64,000 bases of DNA from Photobacterium atrarenae. Its GTDB lineage: Bacteria; Pseudomonadota; Gammaproteobacteria; Enterobacterales; Vibrionaceae. The stretch is from assembly GCF_024380015.1 (NCBI RefSeq), contig NZ_CP101508.1, forward strand, positions 1,736,902 to 1,800,901. Reading direction: 5' to 3'. Made by a program: the position numbers and the translations under genes. Position 1 is the first letter of the stretch. Every line of letters begins with the position of its first letter. This document shows, in pieces, positions 50,400-59,745 of the stretch. The notes below the pieces were generated by a model that ran no database searches, had not been told where the DNA came from, and saw only the letters and a list, made by a program, of their open reading frames with translations.

Positions 50400-50712
50400 C
50401 TACGCCTGCTACCCTACTGTCGAAATCTCGTATAAGGTAAATACCCCAAAATCAGTGACACCGTCACAGTTTAAATCTGAGGAAGAACAGGACCAGAGTC
50501 CTCAATCTTTAACAGCTGCAACTGAGCAGTCAACGCCTTTACTGATCAGCCATAAGGAAGTGTTGGAGATGTTCCACATCACCAGCAAGGCCACCATCTA
50601 CAAGTGGCGCCAGAACCGCGGCTTCCCGGACCCGGTTACACTCATGCCCCTCCGCTGGCTGCGATCAGCAGTTGAAGAATGGAAGGAAAACGTTGGCGGG
50701 TTTGGGCGGTGA
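50392..50712 (+). CDS. AlpA-like regulator / excisionase candidate
   Basis: 106 aa. The C-terminal half is an AlpA-type winged helix-turn-helix (LLISHKEVLEMFHITSKATIYKWR...GFPDPV), preceded by a ~50-residue low-complexity Ser/Thr/Gln/Glu tail. AlpA-type proteins promote excision of P4-like elements by acting on int. It is the last plus-strand gene before the int end. An old copy of its first half survives in the scar at 3.3 kb. Confidence 0.75.
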   Translation: MFNYACYPTVEISYKVNTPKSVTPSQFKSEEEQDQSPQSLTAATEQSTPLLISHKEVLEMFHITSKATIYKWRQNRGFPDPVTLMPLRWLRSAVEEWKENVGGFGR

Positions 50713-51054
50713 TGGAAGGAAGCGGCCGGAAGGCCGCTTTCATCTGAGCTTTACCCAAAAAATGTTTTAGAACCTAACGTAAGTTGGATCAGTCTGAATG
50801 CAATCTGTCAGTTTCGTGCCCTCATGTGACTAGATCCGACAGGTTGCCCTAAATTGGTTCTGTCCAACACCGAGCTAGCTGTCATGGCTAGCTCGGTGTT
50901 TAGCGAAACACAGCAAAAGGTCAGCCGCTAACTGACCTTTTGTGTTTGTTGTTTATCCCAATTTAAAATGTCCTGCAGTGCATAGAACGGGTGTTATGGT
51001 AAATCGGGTCAAAACCGCCGAGTGTAACGCATCACCTTGATTGCTTTATGTTCG
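50713..51054. other. Intergenic region with three hairpins
   Basis: Terminator AAGCGGCC-GGAA-GGCCGCTT at 50720-50739, then a 14-bp perfect stem at 50866-50879/50887-50900 (AACACCGAGCTAGC), then a 10-bp stem at 50915-50924/50932-50941 followed by TGTGTTTGTT. No reading frame is credible. Confidence 0.6.
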
Positions 51055-51903
51055 TTAGTTAATCCAATGTTTTAGGTCGATGCCAGGAAATGTTTTTCCT
51101 AAATTCGTCAACGCAATCACTTGACCAAAACTATTGAGATTAATTGAATCAAAACGTTGTTTTGTGTATATATCTAAAAGCGCACTCAGGCTAGGAGCTT
51201 GGGCTTTAACTGCTGCTTTGAAATCACCTGATGATTTTGCGAGATTTGGGTAATCATTCAAATACCGATCAAGCGGGTCATGGCCAAACATTGGATTATA
51301 ATCCAACACTCCAACACCAGCTAAATACTGAATATTCGGTATTGATATGTTGCACTCTGTTCCAAAATTTTGGAGTACAGGACGCGAAAATTGTTCTAAA
51401 TGTGAAAATGTTACATTAGGTATTTTTAAAGTCATTGATGAAATGAAGTGTTTAACACTCAAAAAGTGCAAATGACTTCTTGTCAGCTTAGGAGTTATTT
51501 CTATGGCGGCTTCAATAGTGATATCAAGTAAATCTGAATTTCCTTTATCTATTCGCGCAGCCACTAGGCTTGCTAACAAATTAAGATCTGACTTCCGCCC
51601 TTTCTTCGCCGCGCCTTGTACCGCTTCGTTTACCGATGCCTGTACATCAGGATGAGCAAGCTTCTCAGCATCAATTAGTTGCTTTTTCTTTTCTATTTCA
51701 AACTTTAGCTCTTCAGCTAGAGCCATAACGTTGCTAGTAACTTGCTCCATAGCTTTTTCTTGAAGCTTGGGGAAGTTTTCATGGATCAAGTCGAGACATA
51801 GCTGCTTAACATTCATATAGTCCATGCCATGAATATTTATATCACGCTTAGCTTGATATGAATTTGAATTGTCGCCTGTGCTCTGTTCCATATTACCAAT
51901 CAT
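51055..51903 (-). CDS. LPO_1073/Vpar_1526-like protein with N-terminal tag
   Basis: 282 aa. The N-terminus holds the tag GDNSNSYQAKRDINI (residues 9-24 region), followed by a helical charged region (about 35-90) and a mostly helical C-terminal half. It resembles the family NCBI names LPO_1073/Vpar_1526, whose function I do not know. The upstream gene encodes a two-TM protein ending in the same tag. I infer a common system; defence is a guess from the location at the int end. Confidence 0.6.
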   Translation of the reverse strand: MIGNMEQSTGDNSNSYQAKRDINIHGMDYMNVKQLCLDLIHENFPKLQEKAMEQVTSNVMALAEELKFEIEKKKQLIDAEKLAHPDVQASVNEAVQGAAKKGRKSDLNLLASLVAARIDKGNSDLLDITIEAAIEITPKLTRSHLHFLSVKHFISSMTLKIPNVTFSHLEQFSRPVLQNFGTECNISIPNIQYLAGVGVLDYNPMFGHDPLDRYLNDYPNLAKSSGDFKAAVKAQAPSLSALLDIYTKQRFDSINLNSFGQVIALTNLGKTFPGIDLKHWIN

Positions 51904-51908
51904 ATGTT

Positions 51909-52130
51909 TTAATCCTTGATATTTATATCACGCCCAGATTGATACCCTTTTGAATTATCCCCGAGCGTCTGACTCATTTTGTTTGAAACTCCCAAAAAGA
52001 ACGTTGAACCAAATGCAATCAAAAATGATAAAAAGGCCACAACACCCTCAAAACTAAAATCATTCTTATATGAGTACCACCCTGATACAACTAAACCGAC
52101 TAAAGTAACTATTTGAATAAACTTTTTCAT
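51909..52130 (-). CDS. Small two-TM protein with C-terminal tag
   Basis: 73 aa: two transmembrane helices (about 4-20 and 29-47) and a cytosolic tail with GDNSKGYQSGRDINI, matching the N-terminal tag of the next gene in at least 10 of 15 positions. Five-base gap to that gene. The shared tag suggests that the proteins pair or co-assemble at the membrane. Confidence 0.6.
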   Translation of the reverse strand: MKKFIQIVTLVGLVVSGWYSYKNDFSFEGVVAFLSFLIAFGSTFFLGVSNKMSQTLGDNSKGYQSGRDINIKD

Positions 52131-52709
52131 AACTTCACTTGTTTACTTGTTGTAGAAAATAACATTATATTCAACGGTCTCAGATCGTATATCCTCCCCC
52201 CTATGCTACCAGACATTTACAGGTGAAGATTACAATTCGGTGCGTTAATTGCCCATTACGTTAAATGCATCAGATCATGCGCATTTTGCCCCTTCTAGCC
52301 CCTCAGCAGCCCGCAATGGCGATTTCGGATATCTGACCAAGGCGATACGTTACTAAAGCGGCCTGAAAGTCTGTGACGTTTTCTGAGCGATTTATGAGTC
52401 ACCAAATGTGATCTTAACTTTTGTTTGAAATTGTGATCAAACCATGATTTATCGTAGTTTCAGTGAATTTGAAAGTGTAGTGGAAAGATGGATTTTGGTC
52501 AGCAAACTAGAGGGTTGCCATACTTGAGCTAATTCATGTTTTTCTAAATTAGTAAAGTCACTGACACGTTTATGTCCAATTGAGAGTTACGTTACCTGCA
52601 TCTCCACAACAATCTCTCTTTTGATGACTAGACAAGGGGTAAACCACATCCCTTGTCTAATTTCTCAACAGAGATTGGAATACTCTTGTCCTTAGGCTGT
52701 AGATAACCA
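52131..52709. other. Gene-free spacer before the integrase
   Basis: 580 bases with no convincing frame on either strand. It may hold promoters for the two-TM gene. I see no tRNA or repeat here. Confidence 0.45.
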
Positions 52710-53876
52710 TCAGCGATAGACCTCGTTAAACAACCTCTTAGAATACAACTCATACCCCTCCAACTGCTTTTCCAGCCAATCGTGCTTGTTGTACACAGCC
52801 AGAACGCCACCCAGCTCGTGCCCTAACATCTTCTCGACCACATGAGGCATTACACCAAGCTCTGAAGCGCCGGTTGAGAGTGATCGGCGGAAGTCATGGG
52901 TACGCCATGCTTCTAGCGGCAGGCTGGCGCGTACGCGGCGGATATAGCGGTTAGCGGCTGAAATGCTGATCGGGGTGTTAAGGTCTTGCCCTGGGAACAG
53001 CACGTCGTCGTAGGTTTCCATGACGCGCTCAAGGATGGATCGGACTTTGGTGGGGATAGGTCGGCGGATCGGCTTGTTGGTTTTGCTGAGCTCTTTGGGG
53101 ACGGTCCAGATGCCGGCTTTCATATCGAAGTGGGAACGGCGGGCCAAGCGAAGCTCTGAGAGGCGGTTGCCCCACAGCATGGTGAGTTGATGAAGGGTCT
53201 TGTTGGCGGTGCTGGCGCGGCTGCGTTCAATGGCCTGCCAGATGAGAGCGAGTTCAGACCAGGTCGGCACCCGGTTACCGTTCTCCGGCCGGGCACCAAC
53301 ATTCTGCTTTTTGATGCGATCGACGTCGGTGCGTTCAATGATGAATTTGCTCTTACAGAAGTTCAGGCATGAGCGGAGCTGGGTGAAAATAGAGTTGGCG
53401 GTTTTGGGTTTCTCGGCGCTGATGGCGTCCAGCCACTGCATCCATTCACGGGCGGGGATGGTTTCGACGTTTCTGTCGGGGAAGGTACCAAGGAAGTAGT
53501 TTTTGGCGAAGGAATGATAGAGCGCCTGGGTGCCCTTCTTTAAGGTGGGGACATAGTGTTTCAGCCAGTAATTCACGCAGTCGTCGAAGGTGACGAAATC
53601 TTGTTCACCGGTTAAGGCAATTTCGGGATTTCGGCCGGATTCCCTCAATTCCATCATGATTTTATGCTTCCGCCTTGCCTCCTTCAGGGTAGTTGCGGGA
53701 TACTTACCGATCTTGATTCTCAGGCTTTTGCCATTGAACCGGCAGCGATACTGGAAGGTGATATTTGCGGTGGGTGAAATGCGGGCAACCAGGCCTTCTC
53801 CGTCACTGATTTCAGACGGACCCTCGTAGGTGTCTTGCTTGGCAATGAGTTTTAGTTGCCGGTCTAAAATAGTCAT
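52710..53876 (-). CDS. int: P4-type tyrosine integrase
   Basis: 388 aa. Arm-binding domain DUF4102-like (DRQLKLIAKQ...YEGPSEISDGEGLVARISP), then catalytic residues: Arg in GNRLSELRLARR, HxxR in THDFRRSLST, GH in LGHELGG, and Tyr in VYNKHDW. I start at ATG 53876 with AAGGA six bases upstream; the longer frame adds an unlikely N-terminus. It faces away from attR, 240 bases off. It mediates integration in sbcB. Confidence 0.9.
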   Translation of the reverse strand: MTILDRQLKLIAKQDTYEGPSEISDGEGLVARISPTANITFQYRCRFNGKSLRIKIGKYPATTLKEARRKHKIMMELRESGRNPEIALTGEQDFVTFDDCVNYWLKHYVPTLKKGTQALYHSFAKNYFLGTFPDRNVETIPAREWMQWLDAISAEKPKTANSIFTQLRSCLNFCKSKFIIERTDVDRIKKQNVGARPENGNRVPTWSELALIWQAIERSRASTANKTLHQLTMLWGNRLSELRLARRSHFDMKAGIWTVPKELSKTNKPIRRPIPTKVRSILERVMETYDDVLFPGQDLNTPISISAANRYIRRVRASLPLEAWRTHDFRRSLSTGASELGVMPHVVEKMLGHELGGVLAVYNKHDWLEKQLEGYELYSKRLFNEVYR

Positions 53877-53923
53877 ATAAATCCTTGAAAAGTCCACGTA
53901 TGGACGCCGTTGTCGGAAGACGA

Positions 53924-53966
53924 TTTGGACACACAGCGCAAATTTTTGGACGCAGATTTGGACACA
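53924..53966. other. Possible integrase arm-type sites, right
   Basis: TTTGGACACA at 53924-53933 and 53957-53966, with TTTGGACGC at 53945 between them. Related words lie at 5362-5382 inside attL. Confidence 0.5.
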
Positions 53967-54087
53967 AATGCAAATCCCAAACGTTATTGCGCAGGAATTA
54001 ACCACTGTGTAGGTGTACAGTATAGCATTTGAAAGTCATTGTTAGAACAAGCACTTAATATGAATACGATGACTTCTGGAAAACACT

Positions 54088-55509
54088 ATGAATGATACAA
54101 ATGAGCCAACCCTGTTTTGGCTGGACTACGAAACCTTCGGTGCCAGCCCTTCTCTTGATCGTCCGTGTCAGTTCGCCGGAGTGCGGACGGATATGGATCT
54201 CAACATCATCGGTGAGCCGCTGGTCATCTACTGTAAGCCGCCGGTCGATTACCTGCCGTCGCCTGAGGCGTGCTTAATTACCGGGATCACGCCGCAGGAA
54301 GCCCATGAAAAAGGCTTGCCGGAGCCGGAGTTTATTGCCCGCATACACGAAGAACTGTCGAAACCCAATACCTGTGTGATCGGCTACAACAACATTCGCT
54401 TCGATGATGAGGTAACGCGCTACACCCTGTACCGCAACTTCTTCGACCCGTATGCCTGGAGCTGGCAGAACGGCAACTCGCGCTGGGATCTACTGGACAT
54501 TATGCGTACCTGCTATGCGCTGCGTCCGGAAGGGATCAACTGGCCGGAGAACGACGACGGCCTGCCGAGCTTCAAGCTGGAAGATCTGTCGGTCGCCAAC
54601 GGGATTGAACACGCCAATGCGCACGATGCGATGGCCGATGTCCACGCCACCATTGAGCTGGCGAAGCTGCTGAAACAGAACCAACCCAAGCTGTTCAACT
54701 ATCTGTTCAGTCTGCGCCATAAACGCAAGCTACAAGAGCTGATTGATATTGCCGAAATGACCCCGCTGGTGCATGTCTCGGGTATGTTCGGGGTAGAGTG
54801 CGGCAATACCAGCTGGATCGTACCGATGGCCTGGCACCCAGATAACAAGAATGCGGTGATCACGGTGAACCTGGCCAAAGATCCGACCCCGCTGATCGAG
54901 CTTGATGCCGATACCCTACGCGAGCGTCTCTATACCAAGCACAGCGATCTTGGACCGGATGAGCTCCCGGTGCCAATCAAGCTGGTTCACCTGAACAAGT
55001 GTCCTGTGCTGGCGCCGGCGAAAACCCTGAAAGCGGAAGATGCAGAGCGGATCGGCATTGATCGTGAGCAGTGCCTGAAGCACCTCCAACTGTTGAAATC
55101 GCACCCGGAAGTACGGGAAAAACTGCTGGCGATTTTCAGTGCCGATCGTGAATTTGAACCGTCGGAGAATGTCGACACCCACCTGTATAACGGCTTCTTC
55201 TCCACCGCCGATCGCTCTGCGATGAACATCATCCGTGAGACCTCACCTGAGGAGCTGACCAAGCTTGATCTGAAGGTGGATGACAAACGGATCAAGCCGC
55301 TCTTGTTCCGTTACCGGGCGAGAAATTTCCCGATGTCGCTGGACTACAAAGAGCAGCAACAGTGGAAGTTCCACTGCCAGGATTATTTCGAATCCAACCT
55401 GCCGGGCTATATGCAGAATCTGGAAGCAATCGCGCTGGAACATCAATCTGATGAGAAAAAGATGGCCATTCTCAAGGCTGTGTATGAATATGCGGAAAGC
55501 CTGGTCTAG
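54088..55509 (+). CDS. sbcB: Exonuclease I, restored by the prophage
   Basis: 473 aa, full length. DEDD exonuclease (DYETFG at 15-20, YNNIRFDDEVTR, HDAMADVHAT) and the SH3-like and C-terminal domains of ExoI. The first 9 codons come from the phage (MNDTNEPTL in place of MSNHDNQPTL). Functions in 3'-5' single-strand DNA degradation, mismatch repair and recombination. Its promoter must now be within the prophage end or the int region; GGA is seven bases before ATG. Confidence 0.95.
   Translation: MNDTNEPTLFWLDYETFGASPSLDRPCQFAGVRTDMDLNIIGEPLVIYCKPPVDYLPSPEACLITGITPQEAHEKGLPEPEFIARIHEELSKPNTCVIGYNNIRFDDEVTRYTLYRNFFDPYAWSWQNGNSRWDLLDIMRTCYALRPEGINWPENDDGLPSFKLEDLSVANGIEHANAHDAMADVHATIELAKLLKQNQPKLFNYLFSLRHKRKLQELIDIAEMTPLVHVSGMFGVECGNTSWIVPMAWHPDNKNAVITVNLAKDPTPLIELDADTLRERLYTKHSDLGPDELPVPIKLVHLNKCPVLAPAKTLKAEDAERIGIDREQCLKHLQLLKSHPEVREKLLAIFSADREFEPSENVDTHLYNGFFSTADRSAMNIIRETSPEELTKLDLKVDDKRIKPLLFRYRARNFPMSLDYKEQQQWKFHCQDYFESNLPGYMQNLEAIALEHQSDEKKMAILKAVYEYAESLV
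54115..54129. other. attR core
   Basis: The same 15 bases as attL. Everything upstream of it, including the ATG at 54088 and the leader, comes from the prophage. Confidence 0.85.
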
Positions 55510-55819
55510 ATTTCCGGCACGCCGACACAAGGATTCAGATGCACTGAATCCTTCCTAACACCCGGTCATACAAGCAAAAATAGCCCAAGCCCTCCGGGAA
55601 TATCAGCCGGGGGGCTTTTTATTCCGTCATTATCTCAATTCCGCAGATTGAACTTCAGGATGTTGCAGACAAAACTTAATACGTAGGTATTTGTTCAGCG
55701 AGCTCATTCCGCCTGGCCGTCTGAGTCTCAATCGATTGACTTTCTCACGCTCTCATAGACTCGCCCACCTGAATTACATGAGAACGGCTGAAGTCTAAGC
55801 TGTATCTATTGGAGTATAA
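55510..55819. other. Intergenic region with the sbcB terminator
   Basis: A hairpin AAGCCCTCCGG/CCGGGGGGCTT (55587-55597 with 55607-55617) with a T-run ends sbcB. Upstream of the next gene a GGAG site at 55810-55813 serves GTG 55820. Nothing else is seen. Confidence 0.65.
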
Positions 55820-56350
55820 GTGGCTGATATGACGACGAAAGCATTAACACGTTGCTACCGTTTTGAGCACGTAGATTTTGAGCCCGACTTACGGTTACTG
55901 GTTTGGAAAGATAGTACCGAAACCAAACTCACCCTGCATGAATCCCGCTTGCTTGAAACCTTGTGTTATTTTGCCGGCGAAGTGATCAGCGCTCAGTCGT
56001 TGTTTGATAAAACCTTTATCCAGCTCGATCCGTATGAAGATGAAAGTCACGGTCATTTTGACCTCAATACCTTGTTGCTGGCCCTATCGAAAAAACTGGA
56101 GCATAACGGCACCGTGGCGATTCCAATCGAAGTACTGCCCCATTTCGGATTTCGAGTGCCGATGCCGAACAAAACCTGCCGCCATATCCACACCTTTGAT
56201 AAACAGCCCAGGCTGACTGATGAGGCCAAACCGGCTCCCAAACTGGAATCAGCTACCGAGCATATTGTGAAGTACAGTTTGATGCACAAAATCTCTGTCT
56301 TCTTGCTGGCTGCCGCTGGGGTTGCGATTGTGTTTTTCTCGAACTACTAA
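55820..56350 (+). CDS. ToxR-like membrane-anchored regulator
   Basis: 176 aa. N-terminal winged helix of the OmpR/ToxR type (residues 12-110), Pro-containing linker, and one transmembrane helix at about 157-174 with almost no periplasmic part. Start is GTG with GGAG six bases upstream. ToxR-like proteins with minimal periplasmic domains are common in Vibrionaceae; target genes unknown. Confidence 0.7.
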   Translation: MADMTTKALTRCYRFEHVDFEPDLRLLVWKDSTETKLTLHESRLLETLCYFAGEVISAQSLFDKTFIQLDPYEDESHGHFDLNTLLLALSKKLEHNGTVAIPIEVLPHFGFRVPMPNKTCRHIHTFDKQPRLTDEAKPAPKLESATEHIVKYSLMHKISVFLLAAAGVAIVFFSNY

Positions 56351-56434
56351 GTTGCCAATACGCGCTTTAAGTGTGGCCTGAGTCACAGAATTTTTGTATG
56401 ATAATTGAGTCTTCCCACTCCGGTATTAAGGCTC

Positions 56435-56776
56435 ATGGCTTATCTTCGTTCCTTTGCAATCATCCTGGTTTGCTTATTCGCCGGCAAAGCAATCCAGCAC
56501 CTCACGCACCTGGCAATCCCCGGCAGCATCATTGGCATGCTCATCCTGTTTTTCATCCTCTCGACTGGCATCATTCCGTCCCACTGGGCCAAAGAAAGCT
56601 GCCACTTGATGATCCGCCACATGGCGCTGCTGTTTGTACCCGTTGCGGTTGGCCTGGTGAATTACCTTGATTTAATCGCTGAGAATACGCTTCCTATTCT
56701 GCTCAGTACCCTCGGCAGCAGCCTGATTGTCTTCCTTATTCTGGGCATTGCTGTTGATAAGAAGGAAAAACAATGA
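56435..56776 (+). CDS. lrgA: CidA/LrgA family holin-like protein
   Basis: 113 aa, four hydrophobic segments, and the family pattern (IPGSIIGMLILFFILSTGIIP...LFVPVAVGLVNY). Works with LrgB; linked to murein hydrolase control or glycolate/pyruvate movement in other bacteria. ATG overlap of four bases with lrgB. Confidence 0.85.
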   Translation: MAYLRSFAIILVCLFAGKAIQHLTHLAIPGSIIGMLILFFILSTGIIPSHWAKESCHLMIRHMALLFVPVAVGLVNYLDLIAENTLPILLSTLGSSLIVFLILGIAVDKKEKQ

Positions 56777-57453
56777 TCTGGCTGGCGACAACCTTAATCG
56801 TTTTTTATTGTGCACGATTCCTTTCCAAGAAAATCCAACACCCGGTGATCAATCCGGTTCTAATCTGCCTGCTGGTCATCATTCCCTTACTGATATGGTT
56901 CCAGGTGCCTTACACCACGTATTTTGAACAGAACAAATGGCTCAATGCCCTGCTTGAACCTGCGGTTGTGGCGCTGGCCTTCCCGCTCTATGAACAATTA
57001 GGTCAAATTAAGCAGAAATGGAAAACCATCCTGTCGGCTTGTCTGGCAGGCAGTGTCCTATCGATGATTTTCGGCACATCAATTGCCCTGGCACTCGGGA
57101 TGGACGGACAACTGGCTGCCAGTATCTTGCCGAAATCCGTCACCATACCGATCGCCATGGCCGTGTCTGATCAGCTCGGCGGCATGCCGTCGATTGCAGC
57201 AGTGATGGTGATTATCGCGGGGCTGTTTGGCGCAATCCTCGGCTATCCGCTGTTTAAGCTGCTGCGGATAGAATCCACCATGGCGCGAGGGCTGACCATC
57301 GGCACCGTTTCCCATGCGCTGGGGACCGCCAAGGCGGCGGAAGAAAATCATCAGGAAGGCGCGTTCGGCTCGCTCGCCCTGGTGATTTGCGGCGTGATGA
57401 CCTCGCTGCTGGCACCGCTCGTTTACCCGCTGATCCTGAGCCTGTTCCATTAA
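56773..57453 (+). CDS. lrgB: CidB/LrgB family membrane protein
   Basis: 226 aa, multi-spanning, with the LrgB pattern (PLYEQLGQIKQKWKTIL, LPKSVTIPIAMAVSDQLGG, GTVSHALGTAKAAEE). Partner of the previous gene. Confidence 0.88.
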   Translation: MIWLATTLIVFYCARFLSKKIQHPVINPVLICLLVIIPLLIWFQVPYTTYFEQNKWLNALLEPAVVALAFPLYEQLGQIKQKWKTILSACLAGSVLSMIFGTSIALALGMDGQLAASILPKSVTIPIAMAVSDQLGGMPSIAAVMVIIAGLFGAILGYPLFKLLRIESTMARGLTIGTVSHALGTAKAAEENHQEGAFGSLALVICGVMTSLLAPLVYPLILSLFH

Positions 57454-57595
57454 CGGGTGATAAATGAGACAACAGGGTGGCGTTGTGCAGGCAATCGAAT
57501 ACATGTTTAACTTATTGAAAAATATGAGTATAAAAATTCAAACCTGTGTGACACCACTCTCAATTATGTAATAAGTGAAACGAGCATAATCTATA

Positions 57596-57611
57596 TGTGA
57601 CATAGATCACT
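57596..57611 (+). promoter_or_regulatory. CRP site upstream of cdd
   Basis: TGTGA-CATAGA-TCACT fits the CRP consensus, about 60 bases before the cdd start. In E. coli cdd is controlled by CRP and CytR; a second weaker TGTGA half-site lies at 57547. Nothing else is noted in 57454-57671. Confidence 0.75.
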
Positions 57612-57671
57612 CTTATTTCATAAAGCCAGGTCTACAATGTTTCTCCATACACAAGACGGAGTGACAAACTC

Positions 57672-58559
57672 ATGCATAGGAAAGTAATGGATGCTTTAAG
57701 CACATTACCGGCAGAACTGGCAACTGCGCTACAACCTGTTTTGGAACAACCAGACTTTGATGCAACCTTGAGTCCAGCAACGTTCCAACAACTGCTTGAA
57801 CAAACCCAATTGTCAGACAGCGAACTTCGCGTCGCACTCCTCCCTATTGCCGCTGCTTATTCTGTTGCTCCTATTTCTAATTTCTTCGTCGGAGCAATTG
57901 TCCGGGGTCAATCCGGTCGTCTCTACTTCGGCGCCAACATGGAATTCCTTGGCACAGGCTTATCCCAAACGGTTCATGCCGAGCAATCTGCGATCAGCCA
58001 CGCTTGGGTCAAAGGTGAAACCGGCATTACCGATATCACGATCAACTACAGCCCTTGTGGCCACTGCCGCCAGTTCATGAATGAACTGACGACCGCGCAG
58101 GAACTGATTATTCAACTCCCTGAGCGTGAAGCAAAAACATTACAAGAATATTTACCGGAGTCGTTCGGCCCGGCCGATCTGAACATTACTGAAGCGCTCA
58201 TGACCCAGGTCAACCACGGGATGACAACCGAGGCAACCGAAGCCCTGATTAATGACGCCTGCCAGGCAGCCAACCGCTCTCACGCGCCTTACTCCCGAAG
58301 CTTCGGCGGCGTTGCGTTGAAAGCCAAAGACGGCCGCATTTTCACCGGTATGTATGCAGAAAATGCTGCATTCAACCCGAGCCTGCCGCCGCTGCAAGTC
58401 GCACTGATCAATATGAATATGGCCGGTTACCCGTTTGTAGAGATTGTTGAAGCCGCACTGGTCGAAAAATCGGACAGTGCCATCAGTTATCTGGCAGACA
58501 CGCAAAATACTCTAGAAGCGTTGAATCCGGATATTCCGCTGAGCTACGTCGCTGCATAA
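57672..58559 (+). CDS. cdd: Cytidine deaminase
   Basis: 295 aa, dimeric two-domain type as in E. coli. Zinc and catalytic motifs HAEQSAI and [11 protein letters not shown]. Deaminates cytidine and deoxycytidine in pyrimidine salvage. Confidence 0.95.
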   Translation: MHRKVMDALSTLPAELATALQPVLEQPDFDATLSPATFQQLLEQTQLSDSELRVALLPIAAAYSVAPISNFFVGAIVRGQSGRLYFGANMEFLGTGLSQTVHAEQSAISHAWVKGETGITDITINYSPCGHCRQFMNELTTAQELIIQLPEREAKTLQEYLPESFGPADLNITEALMTQVNHGMTTEATEALINDACQAANRSHAPYSRSFGGVALKAKDGRIFTGMYAENAAFNPSLPPLQVALINMNMAGYPFVEIVEAALVEKSDSAISYLADTQNTLEALNPDIPLSYVAA

Positions 58560-58588
58560 TCGCTGCCGGATAGTCACTATTCACATCA

Positions 58589-58614
58589 AAAAAACCGCCA
58601 ACTGGCGGTTTTTC
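58589..58614 (+). terminator. cdd terminator
   Basis: AAAACCGCC-AACT-GGCGGTTTTT. Confidence 0.8.
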
Positions 58615-58693
58615 TTTACAAATTAGTTTCAACATCCCGCCACCGGGGTTATGATGCCGATAGATTTATTTACTATCGACTCATCATAATTTC

Positions 58694-59593
58694 ATGTCAC
58701 ATCAACACAACCCGCTTCAGGGCGCCAGTTGGATGCTCGGCGCAGGGCTTGCCTTTGCAATGGTCAACAGCATGGCGCAGTATTTGAGTGTCATGCTGCA
58801 GTTGCCGTCCACGACTGTTGCGCTGATCCAGTATTTCATTGCCCTGGTGGCGATTTTTCCCTGGCTGCATAGCCTCGGGTTGCGCCGTGCATTACAGACC
58901 AAGCATTTTGGCATGCATTGCCTGCGCGTATTCCTGTCGGTCATCGGGATCCAGCTCTGGCTGTGGGCACTGGCTTATCCGGTGCCGATCTGGCAGGGGA
59001 TCGCGCTGCTGATGACCTCACCGCTGTTTGCAACCGTCGGCTCCGGCTTGTTCCTGAAAGAAAACGTCGGCCCGGCACGCTGGGCTGCAACCCTGACCGG
59101 ATTCTGCGGCGCCATGATTATCTTAGAGCCGTGGTCCGATGCATTTAACTGGGCTTCTTTACTGCCGGTCGGCGCGGCTTTTTTCTGGGCCTGTTACTCC
59201 CTGATGGTGAAACGGATGTCATCGCACGACTCCCCGACCACCATCGTGGTCTACCTGCTGCTGCTGATCACGCCGTTTAACCTGTTCCTGGCCGTCCCGG
59301 ACTTCACCCTGCCCAGCGGCGGGCTGACCTGGCTCCTGTTGCTGGGCGCAGGCTTGCTGACGGCCCTGGCCCAATGGGCGATCGCGAAAGCCTATGCAGT
59401 CGCCGATGCCTCCTTTGTTCAGCCCTTTGACCACGCCAAACTGCCACTCAACGTCCTGGCCGGCTGGGTGGTCTTTGGCTGGGTACCGCCGGGTCGGCTG
59501 TGGCTAGGCGCAGCGATTATCATTCTGTCGGTGGCCTTTATCACCCAATGGGAAAACAAGCGCGCCGCCACAATCAAGCGCCAGCCGGCATAA
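58694..59593 (+). CDS. EamA/DMT family permease
   Basis: 299 aa, about ten hydrophobic segments forming two EamA repeats (residues 12-140 and 150-285). Inner membrane exporter of unknown substrate. Single gene with its own terminator. Confidence 0.85.
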   Translation: MSHQHNPLQGASWMLGAGLAFAMVNSMAQYLSVMLQLPSTTVALIQYFIALVAIFPWLHSLGLRRALQTKHFGMHCLRVFLSVIGIQLWLWALAYPVPIWQGIALLMTSPLFATVGSGLFLKENVGPARWAATLTGFCGAMIILEPWSDAFNWASLLPVGAAFFWACYSLMVKRMSSHDSPTTIVVYLLLLITPFNLFLAVPDFTLPSGGLTWLLLLGAGLLTALAQWAIAKAYAVADASFVQPFDHAKLPLNVLAGWVVFGWVPPGRLWLGAAIIILSVAFITQWENKRAATIKRQPA

Positions 59594-59609
59594 CGCAAGC
59601 CTTCCCTTC

Positions 59610-59634
59610 AATCCCCGCCCTGCGGGGATTTTTG
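59610..59634 (+). terminator. Terminator after the permease
   Basis: ATCCCCGC-CCT-GCGGGGATTTTTG. Confidence 0.78.
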
Positions 59635-59745
59635 TATCCGCGCTCCGAACAGCCGTTCGCCACACCAATCCCAGCTGCTGAAATCAAGTTCGGTATATAC
59701 TTTTGATTCAACCCCGGCTTCCTTGTGCTGCTTACAGAGGACGAT

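Larger units (their letters stand above)
5290..54129. mobile_element. Complete-looking prophage integrated in sbcB, lambda-type head and P2-type tail
   Basis: About 48.8 kb bounded by a 15-bp identity (5290-5304 and 54115-54129) in the sbcB 5' coding region. It has an integrase at the right end, a CI/Cro switch, replication genes with an O-like origin, terminase, portal, capsid, a contractile tail, lysis genes, and several defence genes. sbcB is a known integration site for some Stx phages of E. coli. No essential structural gene appears broken, so induction is plausible, though an intron and an IS lie upstream of the lysis genes. Confidence 0.9.

Noticed and set aside
52628..52810. 60-aa minus-strand frame at the end of int
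   Set aside because: Overlaps the integrase C-terminus in another frame and has no recognisable features.
56405..56776. LrgA start at TTG 56405
   Set aside because: The first ten residues are not family-like; ATG 56435 has AAGG upstream and fits LrgA N-termini.
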